Positions 34,140 to 43,195 of a stretch of 64,000 bases of DNA are shown here, in pieces (position 1 is the first letter of the stretch; every line of letters begins with the position of its first letter). A program made the translations under genes and the position numbers. The stretch spans positions 1,467,501 to 1,531,500 of the forward strand of contig NZ_CP146069.1 of assembly GCF_037023735.1 (NCBI RefSeq). Direction: 5' to 3'. The notes under the pieces were generated by a model. The model did not search any database. It worked only from the letters and a program-made list of their open reading frames with translations, and was not told where the DNA came from. Source of the stretch: Roseovarius sp. S88. GTDB taxonomy: Bacteria; Pseudomonadota; Alphaproteobacteria; Rhodobacterales; Rhodobacteraceae.

Positions 34140-35492
34140 TTATGCGCCTGGGTTACAGGAGCCCAAGGAAGCCTCGGCACCGCCCATTTGCGGGTGATCA
34201 GGGGCGTAAGTCACCTGATCGACCGGAGTCACCTCAACGATTTCGAGAAGGTCGAATTCGCTGTCTGGGTTCTCCTTGCCCTTCACAACCAGAACATCCT
34301 TGAAGCACTGGTGGTCTTCGGCGCGATAGAGCGTCGGACCATTGCCCATGCCGTCGAACTCGAAGCCTTCGAGAGCTTCAACAACCGCACATGGGTTGAA
34401 GGAGCCAGCACGTTCCACAGCATCCGCATAAAGCAGAGCCTGAACATATGTGGTGTGTGCAGCCTGTGACGGCGGGAAGCCATACTTGGTGCCGAAGGAC
34501 TTAACGAACGCTTTGGAGCCTTCGTCCTGCAGCGACCAGTGCCAGTTTGTCGAACCAAAGATGCCTTTGACGTTGGCACCCGCACCTTTCGCCATCAGGC
34601 GAGAGTAAAGTGGAACGATGATCTGGAAGTCTTTGCCGTTCACCTGCTTGTCACGCAGACCGAACTGAACCGCGTTGGTCAGCGAGTTCACCATGTTGCC
34701 GCCGTAGTGGTTCAAAACCAGCGTGTCGGCACCCGACTGCAGAACCGGTGCAATGTAGGACGAGAAGTCAGTTTGTGTCAGCGGTGTTTTCACAGCTGCA
34801 ACCGTTTCCCAGCCCATAGCCTCAGTCGAAGCTTTCACAGCTTCTTCTGTGGTGTAGCCCCAGTTGTAGTCAGCGGTCAGGTGATAGGCCTTACGGTCCG
34901 TACCATATGCGTTTGCAAGCACCGGTGCGAGAGCGGCACCTGACATGTAGGAGTTAAAGAAGTGGCGGAAGCCATTGGCTTTGCGGTCTTTACCCGTTGT
35001 GTCGTTGGAGTGCGTAAGGCCCGCCATAAAGATAACGCCGGCCTCTTGGCAGAGCGCCTGAACGGCAACAGCCACACCGGAGCTTGAACCGCCGGTGATC
35101 ATGATGGCGCCGTCTTTTTCGATCATCGACTTGGCCGAGGCACGTGCCGCATCCGCTTTGGTTTGCGTGTCGCCTGTGACGTATTCCACTTTCTTGCCCA
35201 GAATGCCGTTGCCTTGCAGGGCTTTGGACGAGAAGGTGTTCATCATGCCGCCGTCGCCGCCGCCATTGAGATGCTCAACCGCCAGCTCATAAGCGCGCAG
35301 TTCGTCTGCACCCTCATCAGCATAAGGGCCGGTTTGAGGCACGTTGAAGCCCAGTGTCACGGAGCCGCCAGTGGGTTCGTTGGTGAAGGCCGCTGCGGAT
35401 TGTGCCGTGAAAATCGTCGGCAGAGCAACGCCTGCACCGGCAACAGCGCCGGTCTTCAGAAGCCCACGACGTGTGAGATCAGTTTTTGACAT
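34140..35492 (-). CDS. ABC transporter substrate-binding protein (LivK/Peripla_BP_6), Tat-exported
   Basis: Encodes 450 aa. The N-terminus MSKTDLTRRGLLKTGAVAGA carries a twin-arginine signal and a hydrophobic core, ending near AQSAAAF. The mature part has the type I periplasmic binding fold: VTLGFNVPQTGPYADEG, GGSSSGVAVAVQALCQEAG, LTADYNWGYTTEEAVKA. Amide/urea-type binding proteins such as AmiC and UrtA fall in the same group. First gene of the operon leading to acs. Tat export implies folding before transport, less usual for this family. Confidence 0.92.
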   Translation of the reverse strand: MSKTDLTRRGLLKTGAVAGAGVALPTIFTAQSAAAFTNEPTGGSVTLGFNVPQTGPYADEGADELRAYELAVEHLNGGGDGGMMNTFSSKALQGNGILGKKVEYVTGDTQTKADAARASAKSMIEKDGAIMITGGSSSGVAVAVQALCQEAGVIFMAGLTHSNDTTGKDRKANGFRHFFNSYMSGAALAPVLANAYGTDRKAYHLTADYNWGYTTEEAVKASTEAMGWETVAAVKTPLTQTDFSSYIAPVLQSGADTLVLNHYGGNMVNSLTNAVQFGLRDKQVNGKDFQIIVPLYSRLMAKGAGANVKGIFGSTNWHWSLQDEGSKAFVKSFGTKYGFPPSQAAHTTYVQALLYADAVERAGSFNPCAVVEALEGFEFDGMGNGPTLYRAEDHQCFKDVLVVKGKENPDSEFDLLEIVEVTPVDQVTYAPDHPQMGGAEASLGSCNPGA

Positions 35493-35638
35493 TTAGATCC
35501 TCCCTAGTGTCAAACGGCGAAGAAGGCCGAGTAGAAGACGATCTTCTCCACCGTCTCTTCGCCACGCACTGAAGTGCAAAGGCATTATCGCAGGTCGAAA
35601 GAAAATCAGGCAACAAGGGCCTTCAGCGAAACAATAAT

Positions 35639-35682
35639 TTTGTAAATAAATTGCACAAACGGAAGGGAAATATTGTAAATTT
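35639..35682. promoter_or_regulatory. Candidate ScfR/RamB-type operator in the divergent promoter
   Basis: TTTGTAAA-TAAA-TTGCACAAA (35639-35659) and a second TTGTAAATTT (35673-35682) lie between the binding-protein gene and the ScfR-type regulator. The known operators of this regulator family (RamB, PccR) consist of repeated TTTGCAAA-like octamers; the match is imperfect, with T for C. Both divergent promoters could be covered. Confidence 0.45.
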
Positions 35683-35729
35683 CTTTCTCTGACGCTAGGG
35701 AAAGTAAAGGTTTTGAGGGATAAAGCGAA

Positions 35730-37052
35730 ATGCTGGACCGCAGCATGGTGGGCACGCGCATCCGGCAAAGACGGGTGATGACCGGTTTGAAACAGGCCGA
35801 GTTGGCCGAACGCGCCGGGATTTCGGCGTCCTATCTCAATCTCATTGAACACAACCGCCGACGAATCGGTGGGCGCACATTGCTCCAGATCGCTCAGGTG
35901 CTTGAGGTCGAACCGTCCCTTTTATCCGAAGGCGCCGGGGCGCAGCTTTTGGCAACACTCAAGGAGGCCGCTGCCGGGCGATCAGACGCGGCGCTGGACG
36001 CAAGAGCAGAGGCCAATCCGGAGCTCGACCGGATTGAAGAATTCGCCGGGCGTTTTCCTGGATGGGCGGCGCTTTTGGCGAGTTTGACTCAACGCTGCGA
36101 GGATATGGAACAGACGATCACCGTTTTGACCGAACGACTGGCGCATGACCCACAGCTTGCCGAAGCGCTGCATGAGGTCATCTCGACCGCCACCTCCATT
36201 CGCGCCACCGCTGCCATTCTGGCCGAGACACGTGAACTGGAACCCGAGTGGCAAATGCGCTTTCATCGTAACATCAACGAAGATGGCTCGCGGCTGGCCG
36301 AGGGCGCTGAAGCGCTGATGCACTATCTGGAAGCTGCGCCAGACACGAGCGCGGATATTCGGTCACCACAGGATGAGCTGCACGCGTTTCTTGAGAGCCA
36401 TGGGTTTCATTTTTCACAGCTCGAAGGCTGGGGCGCGGCACCGCGGGTTGATGCAATTGTCGAAAACAGTGCCGAACTTCGAACAGGTCCGGCACAAGAG
36501 CTCGCCCGTGCTGTTCTGCGCCAATATGTAGAGGACGCCCGCGCGTTGCCATTGGATGACATGCGTCGCTACTTGGATCGGAATGCGCCGAAGCCAGATG
36601 TCATCGCCGCCCAAAGCCAGCAGCCTCTGGGCCGTGTTTTCCGTCGTCTTGCGAATTTACCCGAGGACATGGTCGACCCGGTTGGTCTCATCACGATTGA
36701 TGGGGCGGGGGCAATATTGCTCAGAAAGCCCGTTTTGGGGTTTTCCGTGCCGCGCAACGGTGCAGCCTGCACGCTTTGGCCGATTTATGATTGCCTGGCC
36801 CAGCCCGGCAGGCCGCAGCGTCAGATTCTGCGCCAAGGCGATGTGCGCCTTGAGGCGTTGGCTGTGGCGGAAGAATTTGTGCCCGCACGTTTCGATCGCG
36901 GCCCTTTGATACGAGCACATATGTTGCTTGTGCCGGTGGAACCTGGCCACGCAACAGCTGCGGCACGCGACGTTGGCGTGACCTGCCAAATTTGTTCGAT
37001 GGGAGAGTGTCAGGCGCGGCGCGAACCATCGATTTTATCGTCAGGGCTGTAA
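35730..37052 (+). CDS. Short-chain acyl-responsive XRE regulator (ScfR/RamB/PccR family)
   Basis: Encodes 440 aa. An N-terminal XRE helix-turn-helix (residues 8-62; LKQAELAERAGISASYLNLIEHNRR) is followed by a helical middle region, an IrrE-like/DUF2083 part and a C-terminal domain with cysteines in VTCQICSMGECQAR. RamB controls acetate genes in Corynebacterium and PccR propionyl-CoA carboxylase in Rhodobacter. Here it is divergent from the operon that ends in acs, which fits control of short-chain acid use. CoA esters are the likely effectors. Translation starts with ATG at 35730; the ribosome site is weak (GGGATAAAG). Confidence 0.88.
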   Translation: MLDRSMVGTRIRQRRVMTGLKQAELAERAGISASYLNLIEHNRRRIGGRTLLQIAQVLEVEPSLLSEGAGAQLLATLKEAAAGRSDAALDARAEANPELDRIEEFAGRFPGWAALLASLTQRCEDMEQTITVLTERLAHDPQLAEALHEVISTATSIRATAAILAETRELEPEWQMRFHRNINEDGSRLAEGAEALMHYLEAAPDTSADIRSPQDELHAFLESHGFHFSQLEGWGAAPRVDAIVENSAELRTGPAQELARAVLRQYVEDARALPLDDMRRYLDRNAPKPDVIAAQSQQPLGRVFRRLANLPEDMVDPVGLITIDGAGAILLRKPVLGFSVPRNGAACTLWPIYDCLAQPGRPQRQILRQGDVRLEALAVAEEFVPARFDRGPLIRAHMLLVPVEPGHATAAARDVGVTCQICSMGECQARREPSILSSGL

Positions 37053-37167
37053 CGCACATCAGGTGAAGTGGTTTTGACTCGGTGCCCTAGTTTGGTGATA
37101 GTCGGTTCTGCGCCATTGGGACCGCAAGGTGCGTTGGGCGTCAACTGATCGGAGGGAGGCCGGTTGG

Positions 37168-37536
37168 ATGGGAAAGAAAGTCCTGCTGATCGAGGATGAG
37201 CAAAACATCATCGAAGCTGTCAGTTTTATACTGTCGCGCGACGGTTGGGATGTAAAAACACATTCCAACGGGCATGACGCCATGGATGCGGTGCGCGCAC
37301 GAGAGCCCGACATTGTCATTCTCGATGTCATGTTGCCAGGCAAAAGCGGGTTCGACATCCTGCGTGAAATTCGAGCGGACCAGGGGCTTATCGAGTTGCC
37401 TGTGCTGATGTTGTCGGCGCGTGGACAGGCCAAGGATGTCGAAATGGCGGAACATGCAGGGGCAAACCAATATATGACCAAACCGTTCTCGAACACCGAA
37501 GTGCTTGAGGCTGTGCGCAACCTGGTGCCGTCATGA
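37168..37536 (+). CDS. Stand-alone receiver (CheY-like) response regulator
   Basis: Encodes 122 aa from the ATG at 37168, after GGAGGGAGG. The receiver has the acidic pair in LLIEDE, phospho-acceptor D53 in ILDVMLPGKSG, the conserved S/T in LMLSARG and the lysine in MTKPF. There is no output domain. It overlaps the next small gene by four bases, and the symporter-fused kinase follows 9 bases after that gene, so it is the likely cognate partner. In CrbSR/MxtR-ErdR systems the partner has a LuxR-type DNA-binding domain, so signalling here must pass on differently. Confidence 0.92.
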   Translation: MGKKVLLIEDEQNIIEAVSFILSRDGWDVKTHSNGHDAMDAVRAREPDIVILDVMLPGKSGFDILREIRADQGLIELPVLMLSARGQAKDVEMAEHAGANQYMTKPFSNTEVLEAVRNLVPS

Positions 37537-37805
37537 GCCGGGAACCAAGCCCACTTTTTGTTGCCAAGCGCACCTATCACGGCCGGCGCATGGCCGACAC
37601 CGCGCGGTTCCTGCCCATCTTTGGAGCAGGGCTTTTCTTGTTGCCATTGCTCTGGAAAACACCTGCTGAGGACGGCGGGACCGGTACGGTTCAGGTCATG
37701 CTCTATGTCTTTCTGGTCTGGATCTTTTTGATCGGTGCCGCGGCGATCTTGTCGCGACGTATTCCCAGAACCGACAGCAACGCCTCTGAGACTGAGCAAG
37801 GGTAG
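37533..37805 (+). CDS. Small two-helix membrane protein next to the symporter-like kinase
   Basis: Encodes 90 aa; start overlaps the receiver stop as ATGA. A basic N-terminus (VAKRTYHGRRMADTAR) is followed by two hydrophobic helices (FLPIFGAGLFLLPLLW and VMLYVFLVWIFLIGAAAIL) joined by a short acidic loop, then a polar tail. It sits directly before a symporter-domain gene, the same order as the small membrane protein gene yjcH before actP in enterobacteria. No sequence identity to YjcH is claimed. It may be an accessory subunit of the kinase's transport-like domain. Confidence 0.8.
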   Translation: MSREPSPLFVAKRTYHGRRMADTARFLPIFGAGLFLLPLLWKTPAEDGGTGTVQVMLYVFLVWIFLIGAAAILSRRIPRTDSNASETEQG

Positions 37806-37814
37806 AGGCGCGCC

Positions 37815-40508
37815 ATGGCGACGCTCAACATTCTAGTCTTGGCTAGCCTGCTCTATGTGGCGCTTCTGTTTGTGGTGGCTTTTGCCGCCGACAGCGCCGC
37901 GCAGCGCGGCAGGGGAAGGTGGCTGGGTTCGCCTTTGATTTATACTCTGTCCCTGTCAATCTACTGCACGGCCTGGACCTTCTATGGTGCGGTTGGGTTC
38001 GCGGCGCGCTCGGGGCTGGAATTCGTGACAATCTATTTAGGGCCCACATTGGTCATGATTGGCTGGTGGTGGACCCTGCGAAAAATGGTACGTGTGGGTC
38101 GAAGTCAACGGATCACTTCCATTGCTGACCTGATCTCGTCGCGATTTGGCAAATCCAACGCGCTGGCGGTGTTTGTCACAGTTCTGGCTGTGATTGGGAC
38201 AACACCATACATTGCATTGCAGCTTCAATCCGTCACGCTGTCTTATGCGGCTTTCGCGGATTTTGGGGCCAGCGATGGCGAACAGATCAACCAGAACCTG
38301 ACGGCCTTTTGGGTCGCGGCGGGTCTTGCAGTGTTCACCATCATATTCGGGACGCGCAACCTTGATGCAAATGAGCGTCACCATGGTCTTGTCATGGCCA
38401 TCGCCTTGGAAGCGGTGGTCAAGCTCTTTGCCCTTTTGGCAGTGGGCGTGTTTGTCGTCTGGGGGCTGGCCGGAGGTCTCGACGCCACGTTGGACCGGAT
38501 CGAGGCTTCGGCCATCGCGCGTTGGGATGTGCCGGGGTCGCGCTGGGTCGGGCTGACGCTTTTGTCGGCAGCAGCCTTCATGTGTCTGCCGCGCATGTTT
38601 CAGGTCATGGTGGTCGAGAACGACGACGAGCGCCATTTACGCACGGCGTCCTGGGCCTTTCCGGCTTACCTCATGTTGATGAGCCTGTTTGTCGTGCCCA
38701 TTGCGGCCATCGGTCTTGATATCATGCCCCAAGGCAGCAACCCGGACCTGTTCGTTCTGACCTTGCCCTTGTCCGAGGGGCGCGACGGTTTGGCCATCTT
38801 GTCTTTCCTTGGCGGATTCAGCTCGGCCACATCCATGGTGATTGTCGCCGCGATTGCCCTTTCGACCATGGTTTCGAACCACGTGGTCATGCCCGTCTGG
38901 CTATGGATGACCGGTGGTTCGGCGATGATCTCCGGCGACGTGCGTCACGTTGCAATGCTGGCCCGACGACTCTCTATCGCGGTCATCCTGTTTTTGGGGT
39001 ACCTCTATTTCCGCCTCTCAGGCAGCGGCGCGGCGCTCGCGGCTATCGGATTGATCTCCTTTGTCGGTGTGGCTCAATTCCTGCCGGCACTGCTGGGTGG
39101 CCTTTTTTGGCGCGGTGCCAATCGTAAGGGTGCTCTGGCGGGTCTCGCCACGGGCTTTGCCATCTGGGCCTATTGCCTCTTTCTGCCAAGCTTTGGTCCC
39201 TTCATGCTCATGCCGCAGGCGGTGCTTGATCAGGGACTACTGGGCATCAGCTGGCTCAGGCCACAGGCGCTCTTTGGCACAGAAGGGCTTAGCCCGGTGG
39301 TGCATGCCTTTATGTGGAGTGTGTCGCTGAACACGTTGGTCTTTTTCATCGTCTCTGTATTCAGCTTTCCTCAGCCCGTAGAAAGGCTGCAAGGTGCGCA
39401 ATTCGTCAATGTGTTTGAACATTCCACCACCAGCGGCGGTTGGCGCGGTGGTCAGGCGCAAAGCGAAGACCTTTTGATCATGTCACAGCGCATCATGGGC
39501 GCTGGTGAGGCGCAGGGACTGTTTTCGAATGCTGCAAAAGCCCAGGGCATCGGTGGGTCTCTTCCCGAACCCACACCGGAGTTTTTGGGAGAGCTGGAGC
39601 GCGCTATGGCCGGATCGGTCGGGGCTGCCACAGCACATGCCATGATCAGCCAGATCGTGGGACGTGCCACCGTGTCCGTCGAAGACTTGATGGCGGTGGC
39701 GGACGAAACCGCGCAGATCATGGAGTATTCCAGCGAGTTGGAAGCCAAGACCGAAGAACAGGAGCGCACCGCCCGACAGCTCAGACAGGTGAATGAAAAG
39801 CTGACGCAAATCTCGGTGCAAAAGGACGCCTTCCTGAGCCAGATCAGCCACGAGCTTCGCACGCCGATGACGTCGATCCGCGCGTTTTCGGAAATCCTGC
39901 GCGATACCGAGGATATGAGCGAGGATGAGCAGAGCCGCTACGCCTCGATCATTCATAATGAAGCAATTCGGTTGACACGGCTATTGGATGACTTGCTCGA
40001 CCTCAGTGTTCTGGAAAACGCGCAGATTGTGCTCAACCTGCAGACCGCGACTTTGTCGGATTTGTTGGATCGATCCGAAATTGCCGCAGGCATGGGCGAC
40101 GGTGTGATCAAGGTTGTCCGAACACTCGACGCCCATGACATAGAGCTCTACACAGACACCGACCGGTTGGCTCAGGTGTTCATCAATATCATGTCGAATG
40201 CCCGCAAATATTGTGATGCCGAGAGCCCCGAATTGCACATCACCTCGCGTGTCGAGGATGGTGTCGTCACAATCACGTTTGCGGACAACGGAACGGGCAT
40301 CCCCGCCGACAAGCAGGGCACGATTTTTGAAAAATTTGCACGCGTGAGCGAAACCAAGGCGGGGGGTGCTGGGCTTGGACTTGCGATCAGCCGCGAAATC
40401 ATGGCGCGGTTGGGTGGCAGTATCCAATATATGCCGGGTCAGACAGGTGCCGCATTTCGGGTCAGTCTGCCGTTGAGCGCCGAAAGCGCCGCTCAGGCCG
40501 CGCAATAG
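37815..40508 (+). CDS. Sodium:solute symporter-like sensor histidine kinase (CrbS/MxtR-like)
   Basis: Encodes 897 aa. Residues about 5-510 contain some 13 helices of an SLC5 (SSS) symporter domain (FYGAVGFAARSGLEFV; IAALSTMVSNHVVMP-like region; QFLPALLGGLFWRGANRKGA). A linker and a coiled coil (SELEAKTEEQERTARQL) lead to a HisKA domain with the phospho-acceptor H679 in SQISHELRTPMTS, and an ATPase domain with NIMSNARKY, DNGTGIP and GLGLAIS. Proteins with this fusion (CrbS, MxtR) sense or take up acetate-like acids and control acs. The location 3 kb from the acs operon supports the same theme. No PAS domain is obvious. Confidence 0.93.
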   Translation: MATLNILVLASLLYVALLFVVAFAADSAAQRGRGRWLGSPLIYTLSLSIYCTAWTFYGAVGFAARSGLEFVTIYLGPTLVMIGWWWTLRKMVRVGRSQRITSIADLISSRFGKSNALAVFVTVLAVIGTTPYIALQLQSVTLSYAAFADFGASDGEQINQNLTAFWVAAGLAVFTIIFGTRNLDANERHHGLVMAIALEAVVKLFALLAVGVFVVWGLAGGLDATLDRIEASAIARWDVPGSRWVGLTLLSAAAFMCLPRMFQVMVVENDDERHLRTASWAFPAYLMLMSLFVVPIAAIGLDIMPQGSNPDLFVLTLPLSEGRDGLAILSFLGGFSSATSMVIVAAIALSTMVSNHVVMPVWLWMTGGSAMISGDVRHVAMLARRLSIAVILFLGYLYFRLSGSGAALAAIGLISFVGVAQFLPALLGGLFWRGANRKGALAGLATGFAIWAYCLFLPSFGPFMLMPQAVLDQGLLGISWLRPQALFGTEGLSPVVHAFMWSVSLNTLVFFIVSVFSFPQPVERLQGAQFVNVFEHSTTSGGWRGGQAQSEDLLIMSQRIMGAGEAQGLFSNAAKAQGIGGSLPEPTPEFLGELERAMAGSVGAATAHAMISQIVGRATVSVEDLMAVADETAQIMEYSSELEAKTEEQERTARQLRQVNEKLTQISVQKDAFLSQISHELRTPMTSIRAFSEILRDTEDMSEDEQSRYASIIHNEAIRLTRLLDDLLDLSVLENAQIVLNLQTATLSDLLDRSEIAAGMGDGVIKVVRTLDAHDIELYTDTDRLAQVFINIMSNARKYCDAESPELHITSRVEDGVVTITFADNGTGIPADKQGTIFEKFARVSETKAGGAGLGLAISREIMARLGGSIQYMPGQTGAAFRVSLPLSAESAAQAAQ

Positions 40509-40514
40509 CATCTT

Positions 40515-40528
40515 TGAGATATATCTCA
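40515..40528. promoter_or_regulatory. Perfect 14-bp palindrome after the kinase gene
   Basis: TGAGATATATCTCA reads the same on both strands and starts 7 bases after the kinase stop. It is too AT-rich and short to be a good terminator and lies 122 bases before the next start, so it may be an operator. The factor is unknown. Confidence 0.4.
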
Positions 40529-40649
40529 GAGGCTTAGGCACCTCACCATCGACACATGCTGCCCGCTAATCCCATGAGGCTTTGATCTTTCTTAACCAAA
40601 TTGGCATTAGTGTCCTGCCAAAGTTGCGATTTCACCAGCGGCGGAGGCC

Positions 40650-41696
40650 ATGAGCGAAGACACCGCAGACTCAGTTATCCATCGCAAAGCACAGGCGGCG
40701 CGCGATGGATTTGACGCGCGCGAGATGTCGCCGGCCAAGGCGCTGCGCCTAGCTTTGGCGAAATCGGCTGCGCGCTTGATGGGGCTTGCGCTTGCGGTGC
40801 GCACTGTCGAGCAGACCACGCTGCCCTTGTCGCAGTTGGAAGACAGGATGGGCGACGACGGGATTCTCATTCTCCTCGATGGCCCCGATCAGGCGCTTGG
40901 CGTGATGCGCCTTGACCTGCAAATGGTCGCCGCACTCATCGAAATGCAGCTCAAAGGCCGGGTGATGGAGGGCGCGGCTGAAGCTCGGCCATTCACTCAC
41001 ACCGACGCGGCTATTGCCCAACCGCTCATCAACGCAGTCTTGGACGGGCTTGATGAAACCCTGAAGGAGGCCGAGATCACTGAGTGCGCTCGCGGGTTTC
41101 GCTTTGGAGACCGGGTCGCTGACGCGCGCAGCCTTGCCCTGGCTCTCAGCGAACCTGAATTTGATCACTTCCGGCTGAACCTAGATCTTGCTGGTGGGGC
41201 CAAATCGGGTGTGCTGGATTTGGTTTTGCCAAAACGACCATCCAATCCCAAAACAGAAGGAGGGGTAGAGGGCGGAGACCGCGCCGAAAAACTCGAACAA
41301 AACGCGTTGAACGCGCCTGTCACGCTGGATGCGGTTCTTGGGCGCATGCGCGTGCCGCTACAGGATGTGTGCGACTGGACGCTGGGCACGATTTTGCCGC
41401 TTTCACATGAAACGCTGATCGAAGCACGGCTTTTGGCGGCTGGTAGGCATTTGGTGGCACATGTCAAACTTGGCCAACTCAATGGATTTCGTGCGGTGCG
41501 TCTGGTGGATGAAAGTGCCGAGCGCGAATATGCACGACCCGAATTGGCCCCCGAGGAAGACCTGGCAGCGCAGGCGCTTGACCTGGGGTCTGACCCGCTT
41601 GTGGATTTGTCGCCTCTGCCATCGCTCGAAGACAATGCACCCCCGCACCACCGGAAATCGGGACTGCAGGGACTGGGAGCGATCTTGAGGATTTGA
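40650..41696 (+). CDS. FliM/FliN-like (SpoA-domain) protein, tail apparently frameshifted
   Basis: Encodes 348 aa as written. The N-terminal two thirds (LRLALAKSAARLMGLALAV; FTHTDAAIAQPLINAVLDGL) and a C-terminal SpoA/FliN-like domain (VPLQDVCDWTLGTILPL through HVKLGQLNGFRAVRLVD) suggest an orphan FliM/FliN-family protein, as found in Rhodobacterales; a role in the flagellar switch is inferred from the domain. A C5 run at 41640-41644 appears to lack one base: adding one C gives an open frame to 41818 ending in an acidic tail (DKDEDIDLDELLAAS), about 389 aa. As it stands the last ~18 residues (after EDNAPP) are basic and atypical. Confidence 0.75.
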   Translation: MSEDTADSVIHRKAQAARDGFDAREMSPAKALRLALAKSAARLMGLALAVRTVEQTTLPLSQLEDRMGDDGILILLDGPDQALGVMRLDLQMVAALIEMQLKGRVMEGAAEARPFTHTDAAIAQPLINAVLDGLDETLKEAEITECARGFRFGDRVADARSLALALSEPEFDHFRLNLDLAGGAKSGVLDLVLPKRPSNPKTEGGVEGGDRAEKLEQNALNAPVTLDAVLGRMRVPLQDVCDWTLGTILPLSHETLIEARLLAAGRHLVAHVKLGQLNGFRAVRLVDESAEREYARPELAPEEDLAAQALDLGSDPLVDLSPLPSLEDNAPPHHRKSGLQGLGAILRI

Positions 41697-41838
41697 CCCA
41701 GCTAGAAACCCCTGTTTTGGGGGTGTTGGGCGATGCCGATGCGCCGATGGACAAAGACGAGGATATCGACCTGGATGAACTGCTTGCCGCCTCTGCGTTG
41801 CCGACGCCCGCAGAATAGGTGCGTCTGTACAGGCTGTT

Positions 41839-42701
41839 TCAAAGTTTGTTAAGCGGCACCTTGAGCACGACATCGCCCTGATCATCGGCGGGGGGCATTT
41901 TTCCCGCGCGCATATTGATCTGTAGCGATGGGATGATCAGCTTGGGCATCGGCAGCTTTGCATCCCGCGCATCTCGCATCGCAACAAAGCTTGCGCAATC
42001 CTGCCCGCCGCCGACATGCACATTGCGTGCTTTCTGCTCGGCCACAGTGGTTTCCCAGGCATAGTCTTCGCGGCCCGGGGCCTTGTAGTCATGGCCAACG
42101 AAAACGCGGGTTTCATCCGGCAGGCTAAGGATCTTCTGGATTGAGCGAAAAAGCATCTCTGAAGACCCCCCGGAAAGTCGCAGCGCGCGGTTCCGAAATC
42201 CGGCATGAAAAGCGTATCGCCCACAAAGGCAGCATCCCCGAGCAGAAAGGTCATACAAGCAGGTGTGTGCCCCGGCGTGTGCATCACATCCCCGCGCAAC
42301 TGCCCCACGGCAAAGCTGTCGCCTTCGACAAAGAGGCGGTCAAACTGTGAGCCGTCGCGCTGAAATTCGGTGCCTTCATTGAACACCTTGCCAAAGGTAT
42401 CCTGTACCGTGGTGATCTGGTCGCCGATGCCAATCTGTCCGCCGACGCGCTCTTGGATATACGGCGCGGCCGAAAGATGATCGGCATGGACATGCGTTTC
42501 CAAAAGCCATTCAACCTTGAGACCTTGTTTCTCAATATGTGCAATGATTGCGTCGGCTGAACGCGTGTCTGTGCGACCAGATGCATAGTCAAAATCCAGG
42601 ACGGAATCGATCACGGCACAGGCGTGTCCGGTCGGGTCCTTGACCACGTAAGAAATCGTATTTGTCTGTTCATCGAAGAAAGCTGAGACGTCAGGCTGCA
42701 C
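41839..42701 (-). pseudogene. MBL-fold metallohydrolase, split by a one-base frameshift
   Basis: Translation starts at a GTG (42701) after AAGGAG. The first frame contains the zinc motif THVHADHLSA, GHTPACMTF and FVGDTLFMPDFGTARCDFPGG, then leaves the family pattern. The second frame resumes at once with SSEMLFRSIQKILSLP, FVGHDYKAPGR and a C-terminal LIIPSLQINMRAGKMPP, the usual end. The switch is at a run of six G (C6 at 42166-42171 on the plus strand); one more base restores a 287-aa protein, the family's normal length. Relatives are persulfide-dioxygenase-like or blh-type hydrolases. Sequencing error or true mutation cannot be told apart here. Confidence 0.85.
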
Positions 42702-42883
42702 GGCGCGCTCCTTTTTTCTGCACAGTATTTAGGCACTTATCCGCAGTCTACGCGATTTCCAGCGAAACTGTCATGACAATGTTGCGTCTGGCATGGCATA
42801 TTGGCGACACACTGCACAACCACGGGCATATTTGCATGGTTTTCGGGGGCGACCAGCCGTGGCAGGAGGGAGGAGTATATTTT

Positions 42884-43093
42884 ATGGATCGTCTGTCTGA
42901 CGAAATATCCGAATTGCACACGCGTATATTAGAAACTGCCGAAGACTCTCGTTATCTTTTGCAGCCCAGCTTGGCGGGATTGTTGAACCGAATGAAGGCA
43001 CAAGGTCACGAGATTCCCAAAGACCTTCGCAAGCTTCATGACGAATTGACAGACGCCGCTATTGAGGCACAGTTCGACAACATGCCGGTCTGA
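42884..43093 (+). CDS. Small conserved-looking helical protein, unknown
   Basis: Encodes 69 aa from the ATG at 42884, preceded by a strong purine-rich site (GGAGGGAGGAG). The frame is open further upstream but that part lies in the promoter region of the MBL gene. The product is charged and helical (MDRLSDEISELHTRILETAE), with no signal or membrane segment, and could form a small coiled coil. I do not recognise the family. It is divergent from the MBL hydrolase and 102 bases before the FadB-like gene. Confidence 0.65.
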   Translation: MDRLSDEISELHTRILETAEDSRYLLQPSLAGLLNRMKAQGHEIPKDLRKLHDELTDAAIEAQFDNMPV

Positions 43094-43195
43094 ATTTTCG
43101 CCTTTGGACGCGAAAGCATTGCGTAACGCTTCGTTTCAGCGTGTAATCGTAACAAGTCGCGTGCAAAGGCGGCATGACACGGAACGAGGCGACGA

